64,000 bases of DNA from Tolypocladium sp. Sup5 PDA-1 (GCA_000750105.3 JPHH03000019.1:310001-374000); one strand, 5' to 3'. Positions 33,553 to 44,946 are shown, counted from the stretch's first letter. A program made the numbers and translations. The notes: generated by a model from the sequence alone, not told the origin.

Positions 33553-34988
33553 CTAGTCGTCCACGGCAGCCACCAGCTCGGGAATGTCGTCGACCTGCTT
33601 CTTGCCCCGCAGGATGTCGTTGACGGCCGTGAACAGCGGGTAGTCCTTCTCCAGCCCCCGCGCCTTGAGGAAGCTGTTGACCTCGTACGCCGTCGTCGTG
33701 CCCTGCAGCTTCTGCCCGTTGAGGTCCTGCTTCTCCACCTCGTCGACCGAGATGCCCTTCTCGACGGCCTTGCGCGCGCAGCGGAAGTTGCGCCCGCCCG
33801 AGCACGATGTGATGAGGTCGGCGACGCCGGCCGACGACTCAGTAAAGGTCGCGCTCTGCGTCGTCTCGCCAAAGAACTCCTTGCCGAACTTGACCATCTC
33901 CATGAGGCCGATGCGCATGATGGCCGCCTTGGCGTTGTCGCCCCAGCCGCGACCGTCGACGAAGCCGGCCGCCAGCGCGACAATGTTCTTGAGCGCGCCG
34001 CCGAGCGACACGCCGGCCACGTCCGAGACCATCTGGACGTGGAAGTAGGGGCGGTGGAACAGCGTGCGGAAGCACTCGTGGTCCAGCGGCGGGTACGCGG
34101 CCGGCACGCCCGTCAGCTTCGTCTTGGAGGTGCGGCCGCGGGCGTCGCGGTGCTGCACGCCGCTGGGCGCCTCGGTGACGGTGACGCTCGGGTTGGGGCT
34201 GCCCTCGCGCGGCGACGGGGCCCTGCTGTCCATGGGCGGCGGGTCGTAGGCAATGGTGGTCTCGGACCACTTCTCGGCGGCAATCTCGTTGGCGATGTTG
34301 GCGCCGCTCAGGGCGCCGACGTAGATGTCGAGCCCGTCGCCGATCCACTCGCTGAAGAGGCTGACGCCGTCGTCGGAGACGTTGACGCCCTTGATGCAGC
34401 TGATTCCGCGCGCGTAGGGCAGGATGTGGCCGCGGATCTGGTCGCACACCTTGGCGATGAACTGGTGCGGCAGGTTGAAGACGAGGATGGTGGAGCCACG
34501 CACGGCGTCGACGAGGGACGGGTTGGCGACGATGTTGGAGGGCAGCGTGATGCCGGGCAGGTACTTTACGTTTTCGTGCTTGTCGTTGATGATGGTGGTG
34601 AGTTTCTGGGGCTTGTCGCCCGCGGCGGCGTCGTAGTGCTTGGAGTCGCTGGGGATGGTCACGTCCTCCTCGTACACCCACATCTGGACCTGCTCCTCGA
34701 AGACATCCTGGTGTGCGCGCGTGTTTTCGGCGACGATTTTGGAAATTGTCGAGCCCCTGGGAGTCCTGTCAGTGCTGGTGCTCGTTCTTCGCCACGGTTC
34801 GGCGCCTACCAGTTGCCAGATCCCACAATGGTGACCTTGTGCTTCTTCTCGTGGCCGCCCAGGAACGCGGAGCCAGTCATCTTGCCGGCTGCTGGTGCTG
34901 GTGCTGCTGTCGTCGTCGAATACCGCAGTGAATAGATTCGCAAGCTCTTGGTATGTACAAACGAGCGAAGGGCGGGCAGTCGAAACAT
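33553..34988 (-). CDS. GPD1: Glycerol-3-phosphate dehydrogenase (NAD+)
   Basis: Converts dihydroxyacetone phosphate and NADH to glycerol 3-phosphate, feeding glycerol (osmotic protection) and glycerolipid synthesis. Exon 1 (34988-34810) carries the Rossmann motif TIVGSGNWGS, completed across the splice with exon 2 (34756-33553). Further hallmarks are LPHQFIAKVCDQI, ISCIKGVNV, GALSGANIANEIA, the catalytic-lysine region GGALKNIVALAAGF, and the glycerol-phosphate-binding GRNF segment. An inserted Ser/Pro/Arg-rich loop (about residues 200-240 of the short form) is usual in filamentous fungi. Two starts are in frame: ATG 34880 gives 424 aa; ATG 34988 gives 460 aa with an Arg/Ser-rich, acid-free leader that resembles a mitochondrial presequence. 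I give the longer extent; the short form is the safe core. Confidence 0.93.
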
Positions 34989-36000
34989 GCGGTTCGGGAC
35001 GGACTGTGACGGCGCTCGGTGGCGGGAGGGGAAGCTATCGGTTGATATAGCAGCTGCAGCGGACATGCCCAGAAAAGCCCGTCGGCGGCCACGATAACAG
35101 CTCAGCAGCCAACAGCCCCTCCAGGACACGGCACGGCGCCATGGCAGCGGGGGTCCCTGGCAGAATGACATCGGGCCAGAGGCACACGACTCCCAGCGCC
35201 TCACCGCCTGCCATACCGGGGAAGGCGCCCAACGGATGTGCCGTGTTGGTTGGGACCAGTCACCACCAGCCCGCCTCGGACGGTCTCCCCGACCCTGGCC
35301 GAGATGCGAGGCCAGACAATTGTTGGCTTTCACATGCTCGATCGAGCACATACAGGCTGCGGCAAGCCACCAGCAGGGCAAAGAATGGAGATTGAGCCAG
35401 ATCCAATGCACTAAATTTGGCACACTCTACGAAATAGGCTCGGGATGGCGCTACTGCCCCTGCAGGAGGCCTGTGGCTCTCCCGTGGCATTTCACATGCC
35501 AGCCAGGGACGAGGATCGAGGCACATAAACTCAATGCAAGATTTCCCTGCACTGAGCACACCATCCCGTCTCTCCGTTCATCCATGCGCGACCAGCCGCC
35601 GAGCCGCGTCGGCGGACGCACACGAGAAATCTCCGTACCGAGGGATCCAAACCGAATACTTTTCGCAGAGTACGCAGCATCAATGTCTTTCGTGCCTGTG
35701 CTACCGCGGGCTCTCCGTGAGCATCGCTTCGCAGAGACCGAGGCGCGAGGAGCGAACAATTGGAGCATTGGGCTTCTGGCTCCTACTTGGACGAATGCAG
35801 GTTGTTGGCATTGCGCGATTGAGACTGACGTGGAGCACGTTCATGCCACTGATTGAACAGAGAGTGCAGCTGTGGTTTGGCACGCCCATGTTGTCCCAGA
35901 GCAGGCAAGATACAGACGGCGATGGCTTCAAGATAATCTCAAGTCCTAGTACATACACCTACACGCCCGTTGCAGCGACATCCGCAGACAAATTCGGCAA
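34989..36000. other. Intergenic, nothing recognised
   Basis: Promoter side of GPD on the left and 3' side of the next minus-strand gene on the right. Open frames present here on both strands have no recognisable domain. Confidence 0.45.
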
Positions 36001-37149
36001 CTAGCCCGTGCCATTCGCCAGGAGCGACACCTTCTCCTCGTCCTCGGCATCCCTCCCGTCCCGTCCACGCCTCTTCTCGTCCTCGTCCTGCGTCCTCTCG
36101 CCGTCGCCAAACACGGGCTTGAAGATGGCGTCGTAGCTCATCCACATGAGATTGAACATGCCCGACACGCCGCCCGCCAGCCACCGCGGCAGCTTGCCCG
36201 TCTCGTCGGCCAGAAAGCTCGTCATCGTTAGAAAGAATATCAGCATCGGCGCCCACGTGCCCAGGAACACAACCTGCCCGATCGTCTGCCGCCGATGCGT
36301 GATCGTGTACGGCTGCAGCGAGGCCAGGTACTTTTGGTAGCTTTCAGGGAGTTCGTGTTCTCTGGCGCCGTCCTTGAGAAGCTTCAGATATCGAGCGCTG
36401 GCTTGAGCATATCCCGGGTTCGGACGCTGTCGCCCCATGGCGAGTCGGTACCACCACTTGCGCTTCCGCGGGTCGTCGTCCCCGCTGTCGGGAACATATG
36501 AAGCGTACAGCGTCCTCGCGAGAAAAGGCCGGGGCAGGTCCGGAATGGTAGGTTTCTCGGGGACCGTAACCCTGGGCTTGATGGGAATGCAGGGCACGAC
36601 AATCTCCTTGTAGCTGGAACCCGCCCCCTCGGTTCGCATAATCGTCCGCCAGTCCTTCAGCGTCACCTCGTATACCACGCCCATCAGACGCCCATCCCAC
36701 TCGTAGCCCGGTTGCGATGGATCCAACGGTGGAAGTTGTGGCGGTTTGGTCGGGTCAGGGAGTTTCGGCACCTCTGGCAGCTTCATGAAGCCGACGTTTG
36801 CAAAGCATGGCTCTCGGTAGGGCACTCCGGGCAGGTCAAACGTCAGCCGCAGCGTCGGGACGGAGACGTTGACCTGCGAGAGCGGCCGGATGCCGCGCAC
36901 GCCCAAGAACGTCTCCGCCGACAGGTTAGATCCGTAGGCCAGGTAGAGAACGGTAGCGGACGCTTCTTCGCCCGGGGCTGGGGTCGCATCCTCGGCAGCC
37001 TGAACCAGACGCTGTGTTGAAGTAAACGGCAGTGAGGAAACCGGTGGGTATGAGCCACGGCGCGGATGGCGCCTGGAGACCTCTGCCTTGTCCAAGGCGG
37101 CAGAGGCCACCGACGGGCCGGCGTCCAGGGATGCGTGCGGTGACATCAC
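36001..37149 (-). CDS. Gamma-glutamylcyclotransferase-like membrane protein
   Basis: Single-exon 382 aa protein. The GGCT-fold signature YLAYGSNL lies at about residues 69-76, followed by the family strands (LRLTFDLPG, EPCFANVGF, GVVYEVTLKDW). GGCT-fold enzymes release 5-oxoproline from gamma-glutamyl peptides in glutathione turnover, and fungal relatives such as GliK act in thiol-containing metabolite pathways. Unlike soluble GGCT proteins it has a C-terminal extension with two hydrophobic segments (about residues 300-321 and 332-350) and an acidic/Lys-rich tail ending in SLLANGTG, so it should be membrane-bound with the domain on the cytosolic side. The N-terminal 60 residues look disordered. 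No gliotoxin-like cluster surrounds it; a housekeeping role is more likely. Confidence 0.85.
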   Translation of the reverse strand: MMSPHASLDAGPSVASAALDKAEVSRRHPRRGSYPPVSSLPFTSTQRLVQAAEDATPAPGEEASATVLYLAYGSNLSAETFLGVRGIRPLSQVNVSVPTLRLTFDLPGVPYREPCFANVGFMKLPEVPKLPDPTKPPQLPPLDPSQPGYEWDGRLMGVVYEVTLKDWRTIMRTEGAGSSYKEIVVPCIPIKPRVTVPEKPTIPDLPRPFLARTLYASYVPDSGDDDPRKRKWWYRLAMGRQRPNPGYAQASARYLKLLKDGAREHELPESYQKYLASLQPYTITHRRQTIGQVVFLGTWAPMLIFFLTMTSFLADETGKLPRWLAGGVSGMFNLMWMSYDAIFKPVFGDGERTQDEDEKRRGRDGRDAEDEEKVSLLANGTG

Positions 37150-38434
37150 AACCGCGAAATGTATGTCGGAACGGGCTGCGACGCAGCGGGCAGATCTCGG
37201 TGTGATTTATGCAGGCTTCAGGAAGCGAATCCGATTGACGGCGACCGCACCGCGTTGAAGTTGTCGACTGTGAAGGTGGCAATAAACTCGTGAGATCTAG
37301 TAGTTAGGCCGACCTCCCGCATCTGGGCTCCAGAGGATACTTATCAGCGGATCGTCGGCCAGCGGACATGGTGCGGAGTGCGGAACGCGCGCGTATGCGT
37401 CAGCCTCTAGGCTCGAATTAATAGCTCGAGCACCGGCCCGTTGTACTGAAAAATGCTCCGTCCGCGAGTTCCGGGTGATTCCACCAAACGTCCAAAACGC
37501 GCCTCAAACAGGGCGTGCCTGGAGCCGACGGTGCGCTGCGCTGTCAAAGTAGGCAGACATCCGTTGTAGGCCAAGGGCATTGAGCTTGCGATGAATGCAC
37601 CCAATACGTACAGAGTCGGCTCCCAGGAGACACGCGCAACGTCTTGACTCCTTGAAACGCGCGTTCGTTGGGAGAGGCTTCTCGGGCATTGAGATGCGCC
37701 GAGTCCATTGTCCAACCGCTGACGTGTGTGAGTCAAAACAACCTAGTCTGCTGCTACTCAGGTTTGGGCGCGTACTTCGTATGCCTTACGATGTGATGTC
37801 AGCGCAGGCAGTGTATGTGTCGTGGCTTGCCTGTCATCTCAAGATGATGGTCGCGCGCAAGTCGCCGCGATCCTCGAGGGCGCACCTTGCACAGCACTCG
37901 AGACTCTTCCCCTGTTTCCCTCGGTCTCAATTCCGTCGCTGCTATCGATGAATTCCATTTTTAAGATGGCAAGCCCCGTCATGGAGCTGTTGTGTACGAC
38001 AGCTTGTGCCATGATCCAGTGATCACAGCGATGCTGGTGCTGGAGTTAAGTTACCGACTGCCTTCACCACGATGAGGTGGTGCAGCCGTGCCTTCCCTCT
38101 TGACATGCTCCTGCCAGCTTGACCGCTCACATGACTTGAGCTCCCAACAGACTCTTCAGCCCTCAAGATGAAGTCTCCTCTCTCTGTGCAATCTCTGTGC
38201 AAAGAGTCATGCGACCTCGCCGCTCGCTCGAAGCTCCCTTGCGCGAGAGCAGTCAACATCCCATTCATGCTCAAGTTTGACCGAGAGGGATTCTTCGACT
38301 CCAGCGGCAGACGATCATTGCGCATTTACCTCTGGGAAACCTGCGCATTCTTCACATCACCTGCCGATCGATTCTTGTTCAACTTCGCCATCTATTACTT
38401 CTCTGAGATTCACGCGAAGCAGTGCACCATCGAC
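37150..38434. other. Intergenic 1.3 kb
   Basis: Divergent upstream regions of the GGCT-like gene and the large disordered-protein gene. The frame of the latter stays open back to 38168, where an alternative ATG lies. Nothing else recognised. Confidence 0.45.
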
Positions 38435-41232
38435 ATGCCTGTGAGAACACGCGCGAAAGCAGCTGCCCGCGGGCGCCTGCAACGACAGCCGACCCAGTTC
38501 GGCGAGCTCGAAACCACTCCAACATGTCGCCATCATGGATCTCCCCTCATACCTTCCGTGGGCAATGTTGCTGTTCCGCCAACCAACGATTCCCTTGGAC
38601 AAGCCATTCAGGCATTGGGTCAAGCGGACGACTACGATGGTGGACTCGACGATGGTGACTTCGCCAGGCTCGAAGACACCCAGGGCCCCAGGATGGAACA
38701 CTGGCGCAGCACGACTTTTCAGTGGTCTGAAACCGAGTCGCTCGCACGGCGGAGTTCACCGTTGCGCCCCGGGGATACGCCACGAGCAGGTTGGAAATTC
38801 GACGCGGAGGAATCACTACCGGCGCTTTCCAGTCCCAGGTCGGGAAGGGATAAACTCCCAGACACCGCTCCTCTACATGTCGACCGGCCGCCACCAACAC
38901 CGCTGGAGGCGCCACGGTCATCCAAGAAGGTGGACTTTTCTGAGACGGCATCAACCATGCTCCGGAGTTCGCCCTTTGGGTTCGGTGACTCGGTGAAAGA
39001 AATGTTTGACTTTGTCGACAACGGTCTAACCCCCACTCAGCCGCCGAAAGACGATAATCTTCCTTGGGCACATCGATCTGCTATACCCGCTCCCAATTCC
39101 TCACACCTACCCATGGACAACATCTATGATACCACGCCCGGGCGAGAGAACAGGCGACGTGGCGTGGACGCCGACGAGGTGGCAAACCCAGTCCCATCAA
39201 AGCGCATGCGCCAGCCTATCCCGAACCCCTTTACACACGAAACGATGCGGACAGCAGACCAACCAGGAAACTCTGCCGCCAAGACCAGCTCCGATGGTAT
39301 GGGAAAGCATCGTATCAACAAGTCCGCTCTGTCCTCGCAACATGATGAGGTATTCGGCTCACTTCCGCGGAAGAACCCAGATGGGAGTAGTGCTGTGCCG
39401 TCATCCGACCCATTGGAAGCGTCCGTCGCAGCGATACAGAATGAAAGGGGCAGGAAGCGCAAGCAGCGCCCCAAGCCGCCGCTGCCTTTCGACGACTTGA
39501 CCCAGGAACTCAGAGACCAACCAGCGAAGCCATCACCAAAAGCTCGAATGCCCATAGTCAACGCACTCAAAGAGTCTGTGCAACCTTCCAGCTCTCCAGC
39601 CGCAGTGCCGAAAAGGAAAGCCCCAGCGAAGCGCGCGCAGCCCAAGAAGAAGGCCAAGCCACCACCAAAAGCACAAGAAGTGACGCCTCTTGTTGACACA
39701 GGAAACGGCGGGTCGGATCTCGGCAAGTGTTTGGCTCCCACCAAGCAGCCGACAAAGAGAGGAAAACAAGCGAGCAAGCAGAACAAGGTCTCGCCGTGCC
39801 TCAAAGCCGACGCGGCAAAGCCAAAGCCTGCCGCTCTCAGCGAACCCATTGTTGTCTCCAGTGACGGTGACGATAGTGCGATCCTTTGTCATTCGTCCTC
39901 CCCGCCTTCGTCGAACCTGCAAACGGCCAAAAGTCGAAGGGATGATGCTGCGCCAGAGAAGCGCGATGTCGATCGTACCGTCCGCCGGGAAGCCAGACCC
40001 GAACAGCCTGTTGTTGTCAATGATGGCTCTCCTCCTGCTTTTGCCCTTGACCAATCATTCCACGAAACGTCGTTGGCCAATATCGACGCCAAAGCGACCA
40101 AAACCTCTCGCACAACAGCAACCGCCGACGACGACAACAGTGGCCAAACGGTGCCCGCTGACAACCGCAAGGTGCTCGCCCCTCGGGATGCAAACGTCAG
40201 AACACGCAAGGCAGCAGGAAGCCTGAAGCAAAGAGTCATCTCTGGAAATCCATCGCCGATAAGAATCAGCCCAGGCAAGCAAGAGGCCTCTCAGCCTTGC
40301 AGGGAGCAAAATCTCACAGCAAGGCAATCTACGCGGAACTACAGTGTCAGTGTCCATGGAAGCCCGCTTCCAGTTCAGCGACAGACTGCAGCCCAAGGGT
40401 CACGCCTCGTGGAAACTGATAGCATGAACCACACTTTCTCCGAGGAAAGCACATATCTCAACCCCCCTCAATTTTCGCGGCCACGGAAGAGCGAATGGCC
40501 ATTGCCCGCCACGGAGCTGCCTTTTGGTTGGAGTGGTCGCCAGGTACAATCTGCGCAAGGCAATTGCGGGCAGATCAGTGACACGAAAGCACCCCACCCA
40601 TCTCAGCGTCAAGAGCCCACGATACCTGCAATGCAAGGGGTTTCTGGTGGTGTACATGCTCAAATTCTTGCCAGCCTGCAGGACTTTAGTACACTGCCTG
40701 ACGAGCCTTTGTGCGGAGTCCCCAAGACCGGTGCGGAGGAGGTGAGTCCTGACGAGGGTAATGGATTGGAGTCGGGCCAGAAGGCCAACCCGCCCGACAA
40801 GCTCACTCAGGAATTGCACCAACTCGTTGGCGTGCGTAATAATACCCCCAGGCCCGCAAGGTACGTGTGCTGACAGATGTGGCAGACAATGATGGAGCAC
40901 CTGGGATCAAAGAAGCATACGGGACAGAAAATTGCGGACATCTATCGCACGAAGACTGCTAGATGTGTCGACAGGATTCAAAGTCGCCATATCGGTGAGG
41001 CCGTGCGCTTGCGGAACAACTCCGTCACGACGGGAACAAATTCGGCGCTGTTGTTCAAAACGCCAAAACGGTGGTCAAAGAAAACAGTCGAACGCGGGAG
41101 GGCGCGATTGGGGAGCTCGAGCAAAGCACGATGGAACGTCGAAAATTGTTCGAACGAGCGACGTCAAGCCTACGAGCAGTGCACCGGCAACTTCTGAACG
41201 ACAACGTGCACCTAGACATGGATCTGGATTGA
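38435..41232 (+). CDS. Large disordered protein with C-terminal coiled coil
   Basis: Unknown family. Exon 1 runs from ATG 38435 (MPVRTRAKAAARGR) to 40831; a GTGCGT...CTGACAG intron (40832-40876) leads to exon 2 (40877-40994), which reads MWQTMMEHLGSKKHTGQKIADIY; exon 3 (41081-41232) ends LNDNVHLDMDLD. Total about 888 aa. The first 800 residues are low-complexity, with Lys/Arg-rich nuclear-signal-like stretches (KRKAPAKRAQPKKKAKPP) and Ser/Pro clusters suited to phosphorylation; the end is helical and probably a coiled coil. This suits a nuclear or chromosome-associated scaffold, but no domain is recognised. The 40995-41080 segment is also coding-like in the exon 3 frame, so the second intron is uncertain. 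The frame also stays open upstream to ATG 38168. Confidence 0.7.
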
Positions 41233-42039
41233 GTCTGATGCTGTTACAAATGCTGACCACGAGCCTCTGCCAATGGGCAGTATGAGGCGGACCTGGTGGA
41301 GTGACAGCAAGGATATGAGTTGAATCATTGCTTGCTATAGGAATATCTTGCTGCGTGGACGCATGATCTCGAGAGCGGGCTTATAATCATGAGTAATTGC
41401 AAAATAATTGCAAGTGGTTTATTATGGCGCTCACATGTAGTGAGTGCTTCGCTACCAGCCCATGTCACACTTTGAGGGAGTTGCATTCACTAGTCGCATT
41501 TTCTTACAAGTAACGTTCTTGTTCATCTACGGTGGTCTCTTGTCGAACGATGCTGGCGTTGACGACGCCGCTGCAAGCTAGCTTGGTGGGAGACCCCAGG
41601 TCGAGTTTCCACTTTCCACCTATTACAAGTTCTACCGACTTGACAGCAAGCCTTGGTCTGGCAGCCTTTATGCACGGCACCTCGCTTCCAGAATTCGCAG
41701 TATTGCGGGATCCTCCAGGCTCAGATACTGCCGATCCGGAAGGTTGTTGAGTTGCTTTGCAAGTTGCAACCCTGCTTGTGGGGTCAAGGCAGGCTGTCCA
41801 TCTCTAGAAGCTGAAGACAGGGGACTCGACATTCAGCGGTAATTGGCGGGAAAACAGAGGCCGGAAACAGCGCTGCCGAATCCTACAATGTCGCTCGGCA
41901 CGATATTGCCATTCCATGATGGAGAGACAGCTATGTCGAGTATAAAGTCGAGGAACGCCTAGGTGAATTTCTAGAAACCGACAACGCTCCTTGACTTTAG
42001 CAACGAATTGCGATATTCTACTTCACAGCAGTTCACAAC
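41233..42039. other. Intergenic, lyase promoter region
   Basis: Only a TATA box (listed separately) is recognised, close to the right edge. Confidence 0.5.
41941..41947 (+). promoter_or_regulatory. TATA box of the secreted lyase gene
   Basis: TATAAAG lies 99 bases before the ATG at 42040, as expected for a strongly inducible fungal secreted-enzyme gene. Confidence 0.6.
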
Positions 42040-42783
42040 ATGGCCCCCAAGTCATTCCTTCGCTCTGCCCTCGTGGCCCTTCCATTTGCCCTGGCCATGG
42101 CCCTGGACCCCAAGTGCGCACCCGGTGGCAACTTCGACATGAGCTACTGGAGCCTCCAACTGCCCACCGGTAGCGACGGAAGCGTCGACACCATCAAGAG
42201 CAAGGACCTGCAGGGCTGCGGCGGGTACACCGGCAAGACGTTTTACACGGACAAGTCGACAGGCCAGCTGGTCCTCACCGCACCCGGAAACCCAGACATT
42301 ACCGGGTGCACGACCACCAGCGGCAGCGAACACTGCCGCACCGAGCTGCGCGAGGTCAACAAAAAGGACGGCTCGAACGCGGCCTGGGACCCTAAGAAGA
42401 CCAACGTGCTCAAGGTAACCATGACGGTCACCAAGGCCGACGACGGCTCGCACGGCACGGCCATCGGGCAAATCTTCGCGTCGGCGCCGCTGGCGGAGAT
42501 GTACTACAGCCGGCAGGGCGACATCGTGGTCGGCGTGAAGCCGAGCCCGGACGCGGGGCAGAAGATTACGGCTCTGGGCAAAGTGCCGCTGGGGACGCAG
42601 TTTACGTACGAGATGGCGTACTCGGGGGGCGTGCTGGCGATTAGCATCAACGGCAAGAGGACGCAGCTGGATACCGGGAGCTGGGGCTCGCCCAAGTGTT
42701 ACTTTAAGACGGGGAACTACAACCAGGGGAAGTCGGGGGATGGGTCGGAGGTGCATATTGCGGCGATTAGTGTGGCGCATTGA
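42040..42783 (+). CDS. Secreted polysaccharide lyase, PL7-type
   Basis: Single-exon 247 aa secreted protein with an 21-residue signal peptide and a beta-jelly-roll lyase domain. PL7-like motifs occur in order: CRTELREV (the R-T-E-L block, about residue 106), GQIF (in place of Q-I-H, about 147), and YFKTGNYNQ (about 224). PL7 enzymes cleave alginate or related uronic-acid polymers by beta-elimination; the related fungal PL20 family cleaves glucuronan and shares similar motifs, so the substrate is open. The replacement of the usual histidine after Q-I by Phe is notable, because that histidine is a catalytic base in many PL7 enzymes. Paired cysteines suit extracellular folding. Confidence 0.85.
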   Translation: MAPKSFLRSALVALPFALAMALDPKCAPGGNFDMSYWSLQLPTGSDGSVDTIKSKDLQGCGGYTGKTFYTDKSTGQLVLTAPGNPDITGCTTTSGSEHCRTELREVNKKDGSNAAWDPKKTNVLKVTMTVTKADDGSHGTAIGQIFASAPLAEMYYSRQGDIVVGVKPSPDAGQKITALGKVPLGTQFTYEMAYSGGVLAISINGKRTQLDTGSWGSPKCYFKTGNYNQGKSGDGSEVHIAAISVAH

Positions 42784-43122
42784 GGACGGCTGGTCGGGAT
42801 GAAGTAGAGGAGTTGGGGCTTGAAGTGGTGTCATTCATGTTGCGCAGTTGTGCGTTTGCACATAATACTCAGACGAGGCACTTCTATTGCCCCCTTCCAT
42901 CTGTGATTTGCAAACGCTGCAATATCAGAACCATTGGAGGCGCCGGACTTTTTCTCCGATCGAGTATTCAGTCGCGTCTCGATCTCATGTCATGTCGGCT
43001 GATGCCATATCCGTAAAACGTATGGTACTCTCCATTGCCAATAATTAACTGTGCCAATAATTAACTGTTCAATATCCAGAATATTTATCTCACAATTGGT
43101 GCCTTTCCCTCTCAGACTACAT
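42784..43122. other. Convergent 3' spacer
   Basis: Between the lyase and the GFA-family gene. A short direct repeat, GCCAATAATTAACTGT, occurs twice in a row (about 43037 and 43053). Confidence 0.5.
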
Positions 43123-43759
43123 TCAGGATTCTCCCACCAGCCTGGACTTTCCATCCAGTCCTGCCCACTTTGGCTTCCCGTCCCGCATGTCGACCACCCG
43201 CTGAGGGTAGAAGATATGGCACCTGACGCATATTCAGTCCGGACTTCACCAGCATGGTAGGGGAAAACATACTGAACCTCGAAATTCCGCCTCTGCTCCT
43301 CGTCTTCAAATGACAAGAGTGTCGGGAAGAGCAAGACCATGTTTCGCCCCTCGTCCATGATGAGGGTCCCGCAGTGAGAGCAGCTCACCTTGCAGGGCAG
43401 GTCGTGCTCAGCGCGCCTCGTCGCCGAGTTGTAGAAACGAAGGCCTGCAGTTCCATTTTGGAATGCCATGTCCGACTTTTGGAGTATTGCCGCCCATTGG
43501 AAAGGGGCGCCTGGCGAGAGACATCAGCTGGGCCCGGACATGCCGAAGCTACACAGCATCACTTACCGTGCAGGACCTTGCAGTCGTTGCAGTGGCAGTA
43601 CTTTGATGCAAGCGGTTTATCTTTGCTCAGCCAGTATACAATTCGCCCGCAATGGCATGCGCCGCGGAGCTTCCTCTGGAAGGCGGCCCGCTCAGCCGAG
43701 GGCTGGTCCGGCTTCTGGTACGGAGGACGGGCCTGCCACGTTTCGCCCGGCATGGACAT
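43123..43759 (-). CDS. GFA/CENP-V-type zinc protein
   Basis: Three exons (43759-43567, 43510-43273, 43222-43123) give 176 aa of the glutathione-dependent formaldehyde-activating enzyme (GFA, Mss4-like fold) family. Zinc ligands are Cys35 and Cys37 (GACHCGRI), Cys55, Cys57 and Cys60 (YCHCNDCK), and the later CKVSCSHCGT pair, as in intact family members. Exon 3 was placed because GTATGT follows FEV and reading resumes with HIFYPQRVVDMRDGKPKW, the standard C-terminal block; ignoring this intron would give a long unrelated tail. Members bind glutathione and help formaldehyde or aldehyde metabolism, though most fungal paralogues are untested. An in-frame ATG at 43798 could add 13 residues. Confidence 0.88.
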
Positions 43760-44946
43760 GGCGCATGTGGAAGCAAGGCATAGGTTCTGGCAGGTCAAGT
43801 GCGAGTGTAGTCATGTTGTACCAAGGGTTGAAGAGGCAGAAAACAAATGACATGACGAGTGGACATGACGTCAGGTACTGTGTGGCGGCGCCTGTTGAGG
43901 TCGAATTAAGGCCAAGATTCCCATCTCAATCGCAATTCGCTAGGCATGGCTGCGTACAATTCGCCAAATAGGCATCGTTGTCAAGCTGACATAGGGATGC
44001 TCACAATTCGCTGAGCTAGCATCATCTCACCTTGAGCACAATCCACACGACAACGACACTCACCGAAACCTCGGGCGATGAGAGCCTGAGGGGTACGGGT
44101 TCCTGGACGTTTCGGGAAGCGCGGCGTCTGCTGATCCTTGCCCGAGTACGAGTACGCAGGCCTCTTCCCCGCCCGTCGCCGTGCCGTTTCATGCAGCGTT
44201 CGTATCGGCCTGCGTTGGTGCCTATACAGATGGCGCGATTGACGGAGCGGCTGTTGTCGCATCACGTTTATGTTGGGGACAGTTTGCCGTACCGCGCACA
44301 TCTTGAAAGCAGCAGCTCGCGCACAATCGCCGGAGCACCGTGCAGCACAAAGTAAATTATTCGTCTAAAAGCGCTGCTCGCAATTTCATTGGGATTCTAT
44401 CACGTTGCACCACGTTTCCATCTGGTAGGTTGCGTTTGCGGCGGCTCAGGGTACCTGTAGACACCGCTGAGGCCACTTGGGGGGGCGCATCTCGGGCATC
44501 TGGGCCTCTGGGCCTCTGGGCATCACCAATCCAATCTCGCCAATGCAATTTTGCAGCTCTGGGCGCCATTTCGCAGACGGCCTGGCCAGTGAGCAGAGCA
44601 ACAGAGCGTACGAAGTACGAGGAGCCAGCCTACCTACCTTATGCGGGCGACAGACATTCACGCCTGCGACGTCGCCTCGACACGACACCCCGCGATAAGT
44701 TACCTTGCCTTATTCACCGCGACGAGACGTGTCGGCTGCATGTACGAAAAGTACCCCCAACCCTCGGTCCTCCAGCGCACAGCGCACCACCAACCGCCGC
44801 AGCCCTCTTCTTCCTTTGTTCACCACCACCTCAGTCACCGCCGTTTGCGCCCACAAAACATTTTTCCCACCCGCGTCAGCTCAACCCGCGGCCTCGACCA
44901 GTGCACCTCCTCCGCGACGAGACCACGGATCTGATCTGATGCGAGC
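43760..44946. other. Intergenic, promoter/5' leader of ceramide synthase
   Basis: No conserved protein. The last 200 bases are CT/CA-rich, as in fungal 5' leaders. Confidence 0.5.

Noticed and set aside
33199..34935. Long plus-strand open frame opposite the GPD gene
   Set aside because: It lies antisense to a well-conserved dehydrogenase; its Val/Asp/Leu/Arg-biased composition is the mirror of GC-rich third positions in the real gene.
35236..36004. Plus-strand open frames between GPD and the GGCT-like gene
   Set aside because: No domain, no start context, and no splice pattern; composition resembles random GC-rich sequence.
38168..38434. Upstream ATG for the large disordered protein
   Set aside because: The segment has a different, Phe/Cys-rich composition and looks like untranslated leader; the ATG at 38435 begins the typical basic disordered protein. 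Kept only as an alternative.
43000..43270. Unspliced C-terminus of the GFA-family protein ending near 42990
   Set aside because: The unspliced frame gives an unrelated tail, whereas the GTATGT intron restores the standard family ending.
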